Assembly: GCF_006874465.1 (NCBI RefSeq)
Contig: NZ_VIRL01000009.1
Location: 1-64,000 of the forward strand
From: Microbispora bryophytorum
Lineage (GTDB): Bacteria > Actinomycetota > Actinomycetes > Streptosporangiales > Streptosporangiaceae
Direction: 5' to 3'
DNA: 64,000 bases
Of this stretch, positions 7,847-15,852 are shown in pieces. The notes under the pieces were generated by a model that did no database searches, was not told the DNA's origin, and saw nothing but the letters and a program-made list of their open reading frames with translations. How positions within the stretch are numbered: position 1 is the first letter of the stretch; every line of letters starts with the position of its first letter. A program made the translations under genes and the position numbers.

Positions 7847-8962
7847 GTGGCCGACCCCGTGGCCGACACCGCACCCGCCCCCGCGCCCGTCTCCCCACGG
7901 GCCGCGCGGCCCGGGCCCCGGCTGAGCGCGGCCGTACGGGAGAACATCGCGGGCTGGCTGTTCGTGGCACCGGTGGTGGTGATCCTGGGCCTGTTCCTGC
8001 TGCTGCCGATCCTGATGGCGATGTGGGTCAGCCTCACCGACTGGAACGGCCAGGGCAGCCCGTTCCGCTCGGGCGTGCCGTTCGTGGGGCTGGACAACTA
8101 CACCCGGCTGTTCACCGAGGACGGCCTGGCCCGCCAGGACTTCATGACCAGCGTGCGCAACAACTTCTACTACGTCGTGATCGTCGTGCCGGCCCAGACG
8201 GTGCTGGCGCTGGGCCTCGCCGTGATCGTGAACAGCAGGATGCTGAAGGGGAAGACGTTCTTCCGCGCCGCGTTCTTCTTCCCCTCGGTCACCAGCTCGG
8301 TCGCGATCAGCGTGGTGTTCCTGTTCATCTTCGCCAACTCGGGCGCGGTGACCGGCCTGCTGAAGCTGTTCGGAATCGACGGCCCGCAGTGGTTCTCCGA
8401 CTCGCGGGGCGTGCTCCATCTGCTGCTCGGAGGGCTCGGCCTGGTTGATCCCGCCGATCCGCCGGCGGCGCTGACGGGCGGCGGGCCGTTCGGGCTCTCG
8501 TGGTGGGAGTGGCTGTCCGGGCCCAGCGTGGCGATGTGCACGATCATCATGCTGGTCGTCTGGACGACGTCGGGAACGTTCATGTTGATGTTCCTGGCCG
8601 CGCTCCAGGACATCCCGGTCACGCTGGAGGAGGCCGGCATGCTCGACGGCGCCGGGCGCTGGCAGCGGTTCCGGCACATCACGCTCCCGCTGCTGAAGCC
8701 CACGCTGTTCCTGGTGCTGACGCTCGGTCTCATCGCGACCTGGCAGGTCTTCGACCAGGTCTACGTGATGAGCAAGGGCAACCCGGCCAAGACCACCCTC
8801 ACCCCGGCCTTCCTGTCGTACCAGACGGCCTTCGGGAGCTTCGAGTACGGCTCGGGGACGGCCATCTCGTTCGTGCTGTTCGCCATCATCGTCGTGCTCG
8901 CGCTGCTCCAGCGGTGGATCATGCGCGACCGCGACCCCGCCCGCCGTACGAGGAGGTCGTGA
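7847..8962 (+). CDS. Sugar ABC importer permease (MalF-like)
   Basis: This is a 371-residue inner-membrane permease with an N-terminal Pro/Ala-rich cytosolic tail, then about six membrane helices. The EAA loop that contacts the ATPase is EEAGMLDGAGRWQRFRHITLPLL. Between helices three and four there is an external loop of about 45 residues (around LFGIDGPQWF...GLSWWEW), longer than in minimal permeases. The start is the GTG at 7847, five bases after AAGGAG; the GTG at 7841 overlaps that box. It is second in the importer operon and three bases ahead of the next permease start. Confidence 0.92.
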   Translation: MADPVADTAPAPAPVSPRAARPGPRLSAAVRENIAGWLFVAPVVVILGLFLLLPILMAMWVSLTDWNGQGSPFRSGVPFVGLDNYTRLFTEDGLARQDFMTSVRNNFYYVVIVVPAQTVLALGLAVIVNSRMLKGKTFFRAAFFFPSVTSSVAISVVFLFIFANSGAVTGLLKLFGIDGPQWFSDSRGVLHLLLGGLGLVDPADPPAALTGGGPFGLSWWEWLSGPSVAMCTIIMLVVWTTSGTFMLMFLAALQDIPVTLEEAGMLDGAGRWQRFRHITLPLLKPTLFLVLTLGLIATWQVFDQVYVMSKGNPAKTTLTPAFLSYQTAFGSFEYGSGTAISFVLFAIIVVLALLQRWIMRDRDPARRTRRS

Positions 8963-8964
8963 CC

Positions 8965-9810
8965 GTGAAACGCCGGGACTCCCGCTCGCTCGCCTCCACC
9001 TTCGCGGGCTACTTCGTGCTGGTCTTCTTCGCGCTGGTCTTCATCTATCCCTTCGTGATCCAGGTCGCGAACTCGTTCAAGACCGAGCCGGACGCCGCCG
9101 CGAACGCGCTGTCGCCCATCCCTCATCCCTTCACGACCGGCGGCTACGAGAAGGTCTTCCTCAACACCGACCTGCCGCTCTGGCTGGGCAACTCGGTGCT
9201 GGTGACGATCCTGGTCACCGCCGGGCGGGTGCTGCTGTGCTCGATGGCCGGGTACGCGCTGGCGCGGATCCGCTTCCGCGGCCGCAAGGCGCTGTTCTCC
9301 GCCGTCATCGGGGTCATGGCCGTGCCGCCCGTGGTGCTGTTCGTGCCGAAGTTCCTGGTGCTCAACCAGTTCGGCATATACGACAGCTACACGGCGCTGG
9401 TCCTGCCCCTGATCGTGGACGCCGCGGGCGTCTTCATCATGAAACAGTTCTTCGAGTCGGTCCCGGTGAGCGTCGAGGAGGCCGCGCGCATCGACGGCGC
9501 GGGGGTGTGGCGGACGTTCTGGTCGGTGGTGCTGCCGATGGCGCGACCGGCCCTGATCACCCTGACGATCATCTCCTTCCAGGGCAGCTGGAACGAGTTC
9601 GCGCACACACTCGTGGCGGTGCAGAGCCCGGAGCTGTTCACGCTGCCGCGAGGAATCGCCGACCTGGTCAGCGGCTCGCTCGGCAAGGGCACGCAGTATC
9701 CGCTCAAGCTCGGCGCCGCCGTGCTCGCCACGATCCCGGTGGCGGTCATCTTCGTGGTGTTCCAGCGCTACTTCGTACGCGGCGCCAACGAGGGCGCGGA
9801 TAAGGGCTGA
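8965..9810 (+). CDS. Sugar ABC importer permease (MalG-like)
   Basis: This 281-residue permease has six membrane helices and the EAA loop EEAARIDGAGVWRTFWSVVLPM. The start at GTG 8965 follows AGGAGG by eight bases; the upstream GTG at 8959 is too close to the box. Together with the previous permease and the lipoprotein it makes a complete CUT1 importer apart from the ATPase. A hairpin follows directly after the stop, closing the operon. Confidence 0.92.
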   Translation: MKRRDSRSLASTFAGYFVLVFFALVFIYPFVIQVANSFKTEPDAAANALSPIPHPFTTGGYEKVFLNTDLPLWLGNSVLVTILVTAGRVLLCSMAGYALARIRFRGRKALFSAVIGVMAVPPVVLFVPKFLVLNQFGIYDSYTALVLPLIVDAAGVFIMKQFFESVPVSVEEAARIDGAGVWRTFWSVVLPMARPALITLTIISFQGSWNEFAHTLVAVQSPELFTLPRGIADLVSGSLGKGTQYPLKLGAAVLATIPVAVIFVVFQRYFVRGANEGADKG

Positions 9811-9837
9811 CGGACCGGCCCTTCACGGGCCGGTCCG
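9811..9837. terminator. Hairpin terminator after the importer operon
   Basis: Perfect 11-bp stem (9811-9821 with 9827-9837) and a five-base loop, immediately after the permease stop. It lies between convergent genes, so it may act in both directions. Confidence 0.75.
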
Positions 9838-9847
9838 GTGACCTCCT

Positions 9848-10303
9848 TCAGCGGCCGCCCAGCAGGCGGACCTGGCAGCCCAGCTCGGCGCCCACCCGGT
9901 CGAGCAGTACGGCGAAGCCGTCGCGCGTCCGCGGCCCGAGTCCCCGGAAGAACCCGTTGGCGAGCGGCACTCCCCAGCGAAGGCGCTCGGCCACGTTGCG
10001 GACCTGGTGGACCAGCAGCGTGCCGGACGGATCGGGCGCGAGGCGATACTCCCCGCGGTACCACCAGCCGCCCTGCGCGGCCAGCAGATCCGGGCCTACC
10101 TCGACCGTCATCGCGTGGCCGGGCGCGGCCAGGACGAAGCGGTCCGGCCCGCCCGTGAGCGTCCCGCCGTGGGCGGCGAACGGGAGGCAGTTGTCCCGCC
10201 CCACCGGCCCCGGCCGTACGCGCAGGAGCAGGGCGGCCACGCGCTCGACCGGCGCCTCGACGACGCCGCGCACCTCGCACAGGAGGGTTCCCGCCGACGT
10301 CAC
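9848..10303 (-). CDS. SRPBCC-fold protein (START-like ligand binding)
   Basis: The 151-residue protein has the helix-grip layout of SRPBCC proteins: an N-terminal strand with VRGVVEAPVERVAALLL, a central beta sheet (GGTLTGGPDRFVLAAPGHAMTVEV) and a long C-terminal helix (FFRGLGPRTRDGFAVLLDRVG). These bind hydrophobic ligands or act as aromatase/cyclase-like or self-protection proteins; nothing here defines the ligand. Its ATG overlaps the stop of the upstream SnoaL-like gene by four bases, so the two are translationally coupled and probably act together. Confidence 0.7.
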   Translation of the reverse strand: MTSAGTLLCEVRGVVEAPVERVAALLLRVRPGPVGRDNCLPFAAHGGTLTGGPDRFVLAAPGHAMTVEVGPDLLAAQGGWWYRGEYRLAPDPSGTLLVHQVRNVAERLRWGVPLANGFFRGLGPRTRDGFAVLLDRVGAELGCQVRLLGGR

Positions 10304-10698
10304 GGCATGCCGATCCGCGTGTTCTGGAACGACGCGAAGCGCCAGCCGTCGCCCGCCCTGACCGCAGTGAACGTCATGATCGAGTCGCGGCCGGGGTCGG
10401 CCGTGCCGTCCGGCAGGCCCGAGCCCCCGGTGGTCACGACCAGTGCCGCGTCCGGGCTCAGCGAGCGGATCTTCCGCAGCGGCGGCGCGGCGGCCGGTGC
10501 GCCCAGCCGGGACCCCTTCAGCGGCCCCTCGAACAGCGCCCGGTGGCTGTCCTCGATGGCCTGCCGGCCCTCCATACGGGCCCCGAAATACGTCACGTAG
10601 TCGGCGTCCTCGGTGAACAGCCCGGCGAAGGCGGCGGCGTCTCCGTCGTTCCAGGCCGCGGTCAGCGCGTCGAGCAGGCGGTGGATGTCGTCGGACAT
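10300..10698 (-). CDS. SnoaL/NTF2-like small protein (SgcJ/EcaC-type)
   Basis: The 132-residue protein has a single cone-shaped NTF2-like domain: an N-terminal helix pair ending in AWNDGDAAAFAGLFTEDADYVTYFG, then IEDSHRALFEG and the long sheet ending DGWRFASFQNTRIGMP. Members include SgcJ/EcaC-type proteins and small polyketide enzymes, but most are uncharacterised; substrate and reaction are unknown. It is the first gene of a two-gene operon with the SRPBCC gene and lies downstream, in the same direction, of a PadR regulator that may control it. Confidence 0.8.
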   Translation of the reverse strand: MSDDIHRLLDALTAAWNDGDAAAFAGLFTEDADYVTYFGARMEGRQAIEDSHRALFEGPLKGSRLGAPAAAPPLRKIRSLSPDAALVVTTGGSGLPDGTADPGRDSIMTFTAVRAGDGWRFASFQNTRIGMP

Positions 10699-10819
10699 GG
10701 TTACGGCTCCTCTCGGATGACCGCGAAGCCGCCTATCCTCTGGGGTGCGAGTCCTGATCGGCCGCTTCGCGGTGGTCGGGTCCGGCGCCGGCCGGATGTT
10801 GGCGCATCCGGCCGGCGCG

Positions 10820-11419
10820 TCACTGTCGGTCGAGCTGCCCGGCGTTCGAGTCGACGCTCCAGGAGACGTGGCCGGACCGGATCTCGGCGAGGGTCGCGCG
10901 GACCCACTCCAGCTCGGCGGCCTTCATCGCCCGGTCGTACTCCACTTCGAGGACCAGCACGCGCGGCAGGCCAGAGCCGGTGAGCGCCTCGATGTGCGCG
11001 TCGGCGGAGACGATGGCGCCCTCCAGAGTGGCGGCGCGGGTGCCCAGCGCCCGCTCCGCCTCGGGGACCGGAAGGCATCCCATCAGCGACACCGCGGCCA
11101 GGAAGACCTTGGTGTCGCCGTCCGGCTGTTCCAGGAGACGGCGGAGCCTGGTGCCCAGCTCGGCCCGCCCCTCCTCCGTCAGCTGGTAGACCGTACGCTC
11201 CGGCCGGCGGCCCTCCCTGCTGGTCTCCACGGGGGCGATGAGCTCCTCGCGGGCCAGCCGGTCGACCGCGTGGTAGAGGCTGCGCGGCAGGCCGCTGATG
11301 TAGTCCTTGTGGGTGTCGATGACGAACCGGTGCAGCTCATAGGGGTGGGCGGGCCGTACGGACAGCAGGGCGAGCACCGTGAGCCCGACCAGGTCCCTGT
11401 CCGCCCGTCCTCGCGCCAT
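10820..11419 (-). CDS. PadR-family transcriptional regulator
   Basis: This 199-residue regulator has an N-terminal winged helix (DLVGLTVLALLSVRPAHPYELHRFV...LPRSLYHAVDRLAREELIAPVET, with wing RTVYQLTEEGRAELG). A helical C-terminal dimer domain follows, as in PadR-s2 proteins. The ATG at 11419 follows GGGGGAG; an upstream ATG in the same frame falls inside the operator palindrome. A 16-bp perfect palindrome lies directly before the start, so autoregulation is likely. The following SnoaL/SRPBCC pair, 121 bases downstream, is the obvious second target. Confidence 0.88.
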   Translation of the reverse strand: MARGRADRDLVGLTVLALLSVRPAHPYELHRFVIDTHKDYISGLPRSLYHAVDRLAREELIAPVETSREGRRPERTVYQLTEEGRAELGTRLRRLLEQPDGDTKVFLAAVSLMGCLPVPEAERALGTRAATLEGAIVSADAHIEALTGSGLPRVLVLEVEYDRAMKAAELEWVRATLAEIRSGHVSWSVDSNAGQLDRQ

Positions 11420-11428
11420 CACTCCCCC

Positions 11429-11444
11429 ATTGCAGTACTGCAAT
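11429..11444. promoter_or_regulatory. 16-bp palindromic operator of the padR gene
   Basis: ATTGCAGTACTGCAAT is a perfect palindrome ten bases before the padR ATG. A TATAGT -10-like box reads on the minus strand just upstream of it (complement of about 11449-11454), so a bound dimer would cover the transcription start. Confidence 0.65.
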
Positions 11445-11589
11445 CTGCACTATAGCGAGATGCACCTGAAGCCGGAACCCCCCTACGCGGAGACCGGCGG
11501 CACACCATGCGGGAGCGGAAGCGCGTCCAACACCGTTACAACCCGTCACCGCGAAACGGCCCGAGCCGCAGCGAGGAGAAGGCCCACCG

Positions 11590-12342
11590 ATGAGCGATCA
11601 GACGTCCGAGACCCACGAGGGCGACGCACGCGGGCCCCGGAAGGCGCCCGCGACGCCCCGGACCATGCCGAAATGGGAATCCGAGGCGCGTACTCGCATT
11701 CGCACGGCGATCCGCCGGTACGGCAAGCCGCTCAGCGACCTCATCGCCCGCGACGCCAACGAGGGCGACACCCGGCTGCTCATCACCGATTTCCTCTGCG
11801 AAGGACTGGGATACGACAAATACGACGACCTCACAACCGAATATCAGGTCAAAGGGGAATTCGCCGACTACGGGATCCGCGTGGACAAGCAGCTCGCCGC
11901 GTTCATCGAGGTCAAGCGGTGCACGCAGAAACTGGGCGTCGAGCACCTGCGGCAGGTGCAGATGTACGCGGTGAACGAGGGCGTCGAATGGATGGTGCTG
12001 ACGAACGGGCAGGTGTGGCAGGTCTACCACCTCACCGGCGGCCTCCCCGTCGTCATCGACCTGGCCCTGCAGGTCGATCTCCTCGACGAAGGCGGGCTGA
12101 CCGGGAAGGCCGACGCGCTCTTCTACCTCAGCAAGGAGGCGTTCAAGCGCCGCCTGATAGACGACCTGTGGAAGGCCCGCGCGGCGACGGCCCCCAAGTC
12201 CCTCATCCGAGTTCTCCTCACGCCGGTGATCCTCGACGCCGTACGTAAGGAACTGCGGCGGCAGACGGGACACAATGCGGACGAGAAGGAGATCGAGCGC
12301 ATCCTCCAGGAGGAGGTCCTTCGGCCCGATCTCCTCGTCTGA
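11590..12342 (+). CDS. Orphan HsdR-N-type (type I restriction R-subunit nuclease-like) domain protein
   Basis: This is a 250-residue soluble protein. Residues ~60-160 match the N-terminal nuclease domain of type I restriction R subunits: TRLLITDFLCEGLGYDKYDDLTTEY, then DYGIRVDKQLAAFIEVKR, which carries the D...ExK of a PD-(D/E)xK core. VEHLRQVQMYAVNEGVEWMVLTNG follows. The C-terminal ~70 residues are charged and helical. There is no helicase domain and no hsdM or hsdS nearby, so it is not a restriction enzyme by itself. Such orphans are common in actinomycetes and their role is unknown. The ATG follows GAGGAGAAGG. Confidence 0.8.
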   Translation: MSDQTSETHEGDARGPRKAPATPRTMPKWESEARTRIRTAIRRYGKPLSDLIARDANEGDTRLLITDFLCEGLGYDKYDDLTTEYQVKGEFADYGIRVDKQLAAFIEVKRCTQKLGVEHLRQVQMYAVNEGVEWMVLTNGQVWQVYHLTGGLPVVIDLALQVDLLDEGGLTGKADALFYLSKEAFKRRLIDDLWKARAATAPKSLIRVLLTPVILDAVRKELRRQTGHNADEKEIERILQEEVLRPDLLV

Positions 12343-12387
12343 ACAGCGGAGGGCCGGCCTGATGGACCTGTCGCGGCCCTCACCGAT

Positions 12388-12417
12388 CGCGCAGGCGCCG
12401 CTGCCGGCGCCTGCGCG
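12388..12417. terminator. Bidirectional hairpin between convergent genes
   Basis: Perfect 12-bp stem (12388-12399 with 12406-12417), loop GCTGCC, between the HsdR-N gene and the small protein gene, which converge here. Confidence 0.75.
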
Positions 12418-12483
12418 GTCCACGTCGTCGACTACATCAAGGACCGTCTCCGGCACGGCCGCTGACCGCGCCGCGGCCCCCGG

Positions 12484-12711
12484 TCACCCGGCGGCGGCGC
12501 GGTCGGCGGCGAACTCGGCGATCAGCTCGGCCTGAGCGGCCAGAACGGCGTCGAGGGCCTCGGGGTCGTCGGCGTCGAGCGTCATCGCGCATCCCATGCG
12601 GATCGCGTCGAGGTCCACCGGCCCTCGCCTGGTCGCCCACCAGCGGCCGACGTCCGACCGCCAGATGATCCAGCCGGTATGGACCCGTGCGATGTCCTCC
12701 AACGTGGTCAT
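12484..12711 (-). CDS. Small protein with IWRSDxGRWWATR motif
   Basis: A 75-residue acidic protein of unknown function. Its core TGWIIWRSDVGRWWATRRG is clearly shared with the small protein at 38036-38272. I recall this motif from short actinomycete proteins encoded next to XRE regulators. The ATG at 12711 has a GGAG box at good spacing; longer versions reaching 12822 run into the promoter region. The gene is divergent from an XRE regulator across a 23-bp palindrome, which suggests joint control and perhaps a partner relation. Confidence 0.65.
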   Translation of the reverse strand: MTTLEDIARVHTGWIIWRSDVGRWWATRRGPVDLDAIRMGCAMTLDADDPEALDAVLAAQAELIAEFAADRAAAG

Positions 12712-12835
12712 GTCACCCATCTCCAACGGCTGCTCGCGGAAGTGGGCCAAGCTAAGCGCTTTTGAAGCGGTTGGAGTATCAGCCAGGGGACGTCCAATCA
12801 CAGCCGGTAGCCGCGCGAACACAGAATCTCCCGTA

Positions 12836-12858
12836 GTGTCAGCGTGTCACGCTGACAC
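12836..12858. promoter_or_regulatory. 23-bp palindromic operator of the XRE/small-protein pair
   Basis: Two 11-base arms (GTGTCAGCGTG and its complement) flank a single central T. The site lies 35 bases before the XRE start and 125 bases before the divergent small gene. The form suits a dimeric helix-turn-helix protein, most simply the product of the adjacent gene. Confidence 0.65.
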
Positions 12859-12892
12859 AGCGTGCTTGCGGTCGTGCGAGGAGAGGTGCGAC

Positions 12893-14233
12893 ATGCCGGC
12901 CAACCACCGCCATCCGCCGAACCGCCGGCTCGCGTGGGAACGCCTGCAGCGCGGGTGGTCCTACGAGGAGCTGTGCGAGCGCATCCGTACGTCCATGCGG
13001 TCGTGCGACGAGAAGGACACCGGCCTGACGGCCAACACGGTGCGGCGGTGGGAGACCGGGGAGCGGTGGCCGGATCCGCGCTACCGCAAGCATCTCGTGA
13101 CGATTTTCGACAAGCCCGCGAGCGAGCTGGGACTGCTCACCCCCGACGAGATGGCCATGCGGCCCGTCACGGAGGTGGTGGACGAGATACGGAGGCTGCT
13201 GAGCATGTTCGTCGCAGATGGCATCGACCGCTCCACGTTCCTGCGGGGGCTCTTCGGCGCGGGCGTGCTCGCCCCGCTCCTCGGCGAGGGCGGAGAGCGT
13301 CTTCCCGTGGCGGTGGAACGCGGGCGCGGGGTCGACGCCGAGTCTGCCGAGGCGTTCGCCCGGGTCGTCGACAAACAGGCGGCCCTCTACTGGACCTCGC
13401 CGCCGGACGACATCTTCCAGGCGTCGGTCGCGCACACCAGGCTCGGCATGAGCCTGCTGCGGGGGGCGCCGGAGGGGGCGGTCAGGCAGACGCTGGCCGA
13501 GGCGGCCGCCCGCTCGGCCCTGTTGTCGGGCAGGGTCGCCTTCTTCGACTTAAACGACGGTCCCACCGCGGCGCGGCTCTACCGGATGGCCCTGTCGGCC
13601 ACCCGGGAGTGCGGTGACCATCCGCTCGCCGCCGCCGTGCTCGCCCACGCGGCGTTCGTGCCGGGGTTCGAGGGCAACCGTACGGACGCCCTGGGCCTGC
13701 TGGACGCGGCGTTCGCACACGCCTGGCACGGCGTCGGCCCGCTCACGAGGGCATGGCTGCACTGCGTGGCGTCGGAGATCTCGGCCCGCTGCGGCGAGCC
13801 GAAAGAGTGCATGCGCCACATCGACCGCGCCGACCAGATGGTGGACGCGGACGGCGACGATCCCCCATGGCTGGACTTCTTCGAGCGGGCCAGGCTCGAC
13901 GGGTTCGCCGGCTACAGCGCGCTGACCGCGGGCAACCACGAGGAGGCGACCCGCCGACTGCGCAAGGCGCTCGACGACCTGGGCTCGAACGGCGGCAAGC
14001 AGCGCTCGGTGCTGCTCGCCGACCTCGCCGCCGCCCACGCCCACGCCGACGGTGACCAGGCCGCCGAACACCTCCGGCAGGCGGTCGACGCGCTGGAGGA
14101 TCAGTGGTACGCGATCGGGCACGACCGCGTCCACGGCGTGCTGAAGGTCCTGCCACCCGCGGGGCAGACGCGGGCGCTGAACGAGCGGCTGACCGACCTC
14201 GGCCGGTCCCGTCACCCCGAACTCACGATGTGA
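12893..14233 (+). CDS. XRE-family regulator with C-terminal helical repeat domain
   Basis: This 446-residue regulator has an N-terminal helix-turn-helix (LAWERLQRGWSYEELCERI...LTANTVRRWETGERWPDPRYRKHL). A linker with DRSTFLRGLFGAGVLAPLLG follows, and then a ~300-residue TPR-like helical domain (AAAVLAHAAFVPGFEGNRTDALGLLDAAF and similar repeats). It has the layout of the very abundant actinomycete XRE proteins involved in development or signalling. The ATG at 12893 follows GAGGAGAGG. The longer open frame from 12596 crosses the operator and is not used. Its 3' end overlaps the convergent kinase-fold gene by 11 bases. Confidence 0.85.
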   Translation: MPANHRHPPNRRLAWERLQRGWSYEELCERIRTSMRSCDEKDTGLTANTVRRWETGERWPDPRYRKHLVTIFDKPASELGLLTPDEMAMRPVTEVVDEIRRLLSMFVADGIDRSTFLRGLFGAGVLAPLLGEGGERLPVAVERGRGVDAESAEAFARVVDKQAALYWTSPPDDIFQASVAHTRLGMSLLRGAPEGAVRQTLAEAAARSALLSGRVAFFDLNDGPTAARLYRMALSATRECGDHPLAAAVLAHAAFVPGFEGNRTDALGLLDAAFAHAWHGVGPLTRAWLHCVASEISARCGEPKECMRHIDRADQMVDADGDDPPWLDFFERARLDGFAGYSALTAGNHEEATRRLRKALDDLGSNGGKQRSVLLADLAAAHAHADGDQAAEHLRQAVDALEDQWYAIGHDRVHGVLKVLPPAGQTRALNERLTDLGRSRHPELTM

Positions 14234-14915
14234 CGACGGCCCCCGCCCGCCACGCCGCGTGCAGCGCCTCGATCTCGCCCGGGGTGCTCTCGCGGGCGAT
14301 GTACGGGATGTCCAGCAGGTGGCGCGTCTCTGCGGCGGACAGGCGCTCGCGCACGACGGCGGAATCGTCGAGCACCTGGCGGTAGAGCGACGCCCCATCC
14401 ATGCAGAACACGTCGACGAGCACGATCCTCCCGTCCACCGCCCGGCGGACGTTGCCGCGGTTGAGGTCGATCCCGTCCCACCACGGCATTCGCGCCCGCC
14501 ATTCCTCGTCCACGGCGAGGCCGGTGCGCCGTACGGCGTCGAACGCCTCGTCGCCCGCCCCCTCGCGCCACCGCCGGGCGACCTGCTCCGCCTCGGCCTG
14601 CTCGACCGGAGCCAGGAACTCCAGGACCGTGAGCAAGCCGCCGCCGTCGAGCGACTCGGCGAGCGCCACCCGCGGCAGGTACGGATTGTCCGGGCAGCGG
14701 CGGCACAGCTCCAGGAAGGCGGGGTACGCCGGGTCGAAGGGGCAGACGCGCGCCGCGAGCAGGCCGCCCGGCGAACGCAGCCCGACGGCCCAGTCACCCA
14801 CCCCGCACGGCGTCCAGCCGAGCCTGACGAGGTCGGTCAGCGCGTCCCGGTGGCCTGCCGTCCCCCATGTCCGGCCGCGCAGCGGCACGAGGTCGGCGTC
14901 GTGATCAACTGTCAC
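14223..14915 (-). CDS. Protein with remnants of a kinase/phosphotransferase fold
   Basis: This 230-residue protein is not a clear member of a named family. GDWAVGLRSPGGLLAARV followed by an Asn-Pro-Tyr-Leu-Pro motif resembles an N-lobe in which the catalytic Lys is replaced by Arg. GIDLNRGNVRRAVDGRIVLVDVF resembles the catalytic loop (D..N) and metal-binding loop (VDVF in place of DFG). This suggests a divergent or inactive aminoglycoside-phosphotransferase/protein-kinase-like protein. The GTG at 14915 is chosen because it leaves a ten-base gap to the upstream SDR stop and begins the compact fold; its ribosome site is weak. It is probably co-transcribed with the SDR gene. Confidence 0.6.
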   Translation of the reverse strand: MTVDHDADLVPLRGRTWGTAGHRDALTDLVRLGWTPCGVGDWAVGLRSPGGLLAARVCPFDPAYPAFLELCRRCPDNPYLPRVALAESLDGGGLLTVLEFLAPVEQAEAEQVARRWREGAGDEAFDAVRRTGLAVDEEWRARMPWWDGIDLNRGNVRRAVDGRIVLVDVFCMDGASLYRQVLDDSAVVRERLSAAETRHLLDIPYIARESTPGEIEALHAAWRAGAVVTS

Positions 14916-14925
14916 CCCGGCAACT

Positions 14926-15753
14926 CTAAATGCTCGTCGCCCGGCTGAGCTTCTCCCAGCCGTCCAGGTCGGCGCGGAGCGTCTCGTGGTGGGCGCGGAT
15001 GGAGTCCACCGCATCGTCGCCCAGGGCGAGCCGCAGCGGAGGCTCGTCGTGGTCGAGGACCTGGAGGATCGCCTGCGCGGCCTTGGCCGGGTCCCCCGGC
15101 TGAGCGCCGTCCATCTCGTCCACCGAGGCCCGGGTCGCGCCCGTGGACACCCGGTAGGCGTCGATCTGCTCCGAGCGGTGCATGCGGTAGCCGCCGAACT
15201 CGGTGCGGAACGCGCCCGGCTCCACGATCAGCACCCGTACGCCGAAGGGTGCGACCTCGGCGGCGAGCGCTTCCGACATTCCCTCCAGGGCGAACTTGGC
15301 GGCGCAGTAGGCGCCGAACCCCGGCATGCTGAGCTGCCCGCCCATAGAGCTCATCTGGACAATCGTCCCGCTCCTCTGCCTGCGCAGATGCGGCAGGACA
15401 GCCTTGGTCACGGCCACCGCCCCGAAGAACATGATCTCCATCAGCACGCGCAGATCGGCCATGTCGAGCTCTTCGACGGCCCCCACCGACCCGTGGCCCG
15501 CGTTGTTCACCACGACGTCGATCCGGCCGAAGGACGACAGGGCCGCGGCCACTGCCGCGTCTATGGACGCGGCGTCGGTGACGTCCAGCCGGGCGGTGCG
15601 CACCCGCTCGCCGCCCATCGCCTCCAGGTCCGCCAGCGTCTCGGGGCGTCGCGCCGTCGCCATCACCCGGTCACCGGCGGCCAGGGCGGCCACGGTCAGC
15701 TCCCGGCCGAAGCCCGCCGAGCATCCGGTGATCAACCACACCCGTCCGGTCAT
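14926..15753 (-). CDS. Short-chain dehydrogenase/reductase
   Basis: This 275-residue SDR has the nucleotide motif TGCSAGFG, the NNAG motif, a catalytic Ser in VQMSSMGG, and YCAAK with catalytic Tyr and Lys. The long C-terminal section with GAFRTEFGG places it among the classical NAD(P)-dependent SDRs related to retinol/17-beta-hydroxysteroid-type reductases; the substrate is unknown. The ATG at 15753 follows GAGGAGCGGG. It is divergent from a LysR gene 99 bases away, the usual sign that LysR controls it. Confidence 0.9.
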   Translation of the reverse strand: MTGRVWLITGCSAGFGRELTVAALAAGDRVMATARRPETLADLEAMGGERVRTARLDVTDAASIDAAVAAALSSFGRIDVVVNNAGHGSVGAVEELDMADLRVLMEIMFFGAVAVTKAVLPHLRRQRSGTIVQMSSMGGQLSMPGFGAYCAAKFALEGMSEALAAEVAPFGVRVLIVEPGAFRTEFGGYRMHRSEQIDAYRVSTGATRASVDEMDGAQPGDPAKAAQAILQVLDHDEPPLRLALGDDAVDSIRAHHETLRADLDGWEKLSRATSI

Positions 15754-15852
15754 GGTCCCGCTCCTCGTCTTCGTGATCAGTGCGACCACTCTTTCTCGAG
15801 CGGGCAACGCGTGGCCAACACTCGTCTCCTGCAGCGGTTACAGTCGGAGCCT

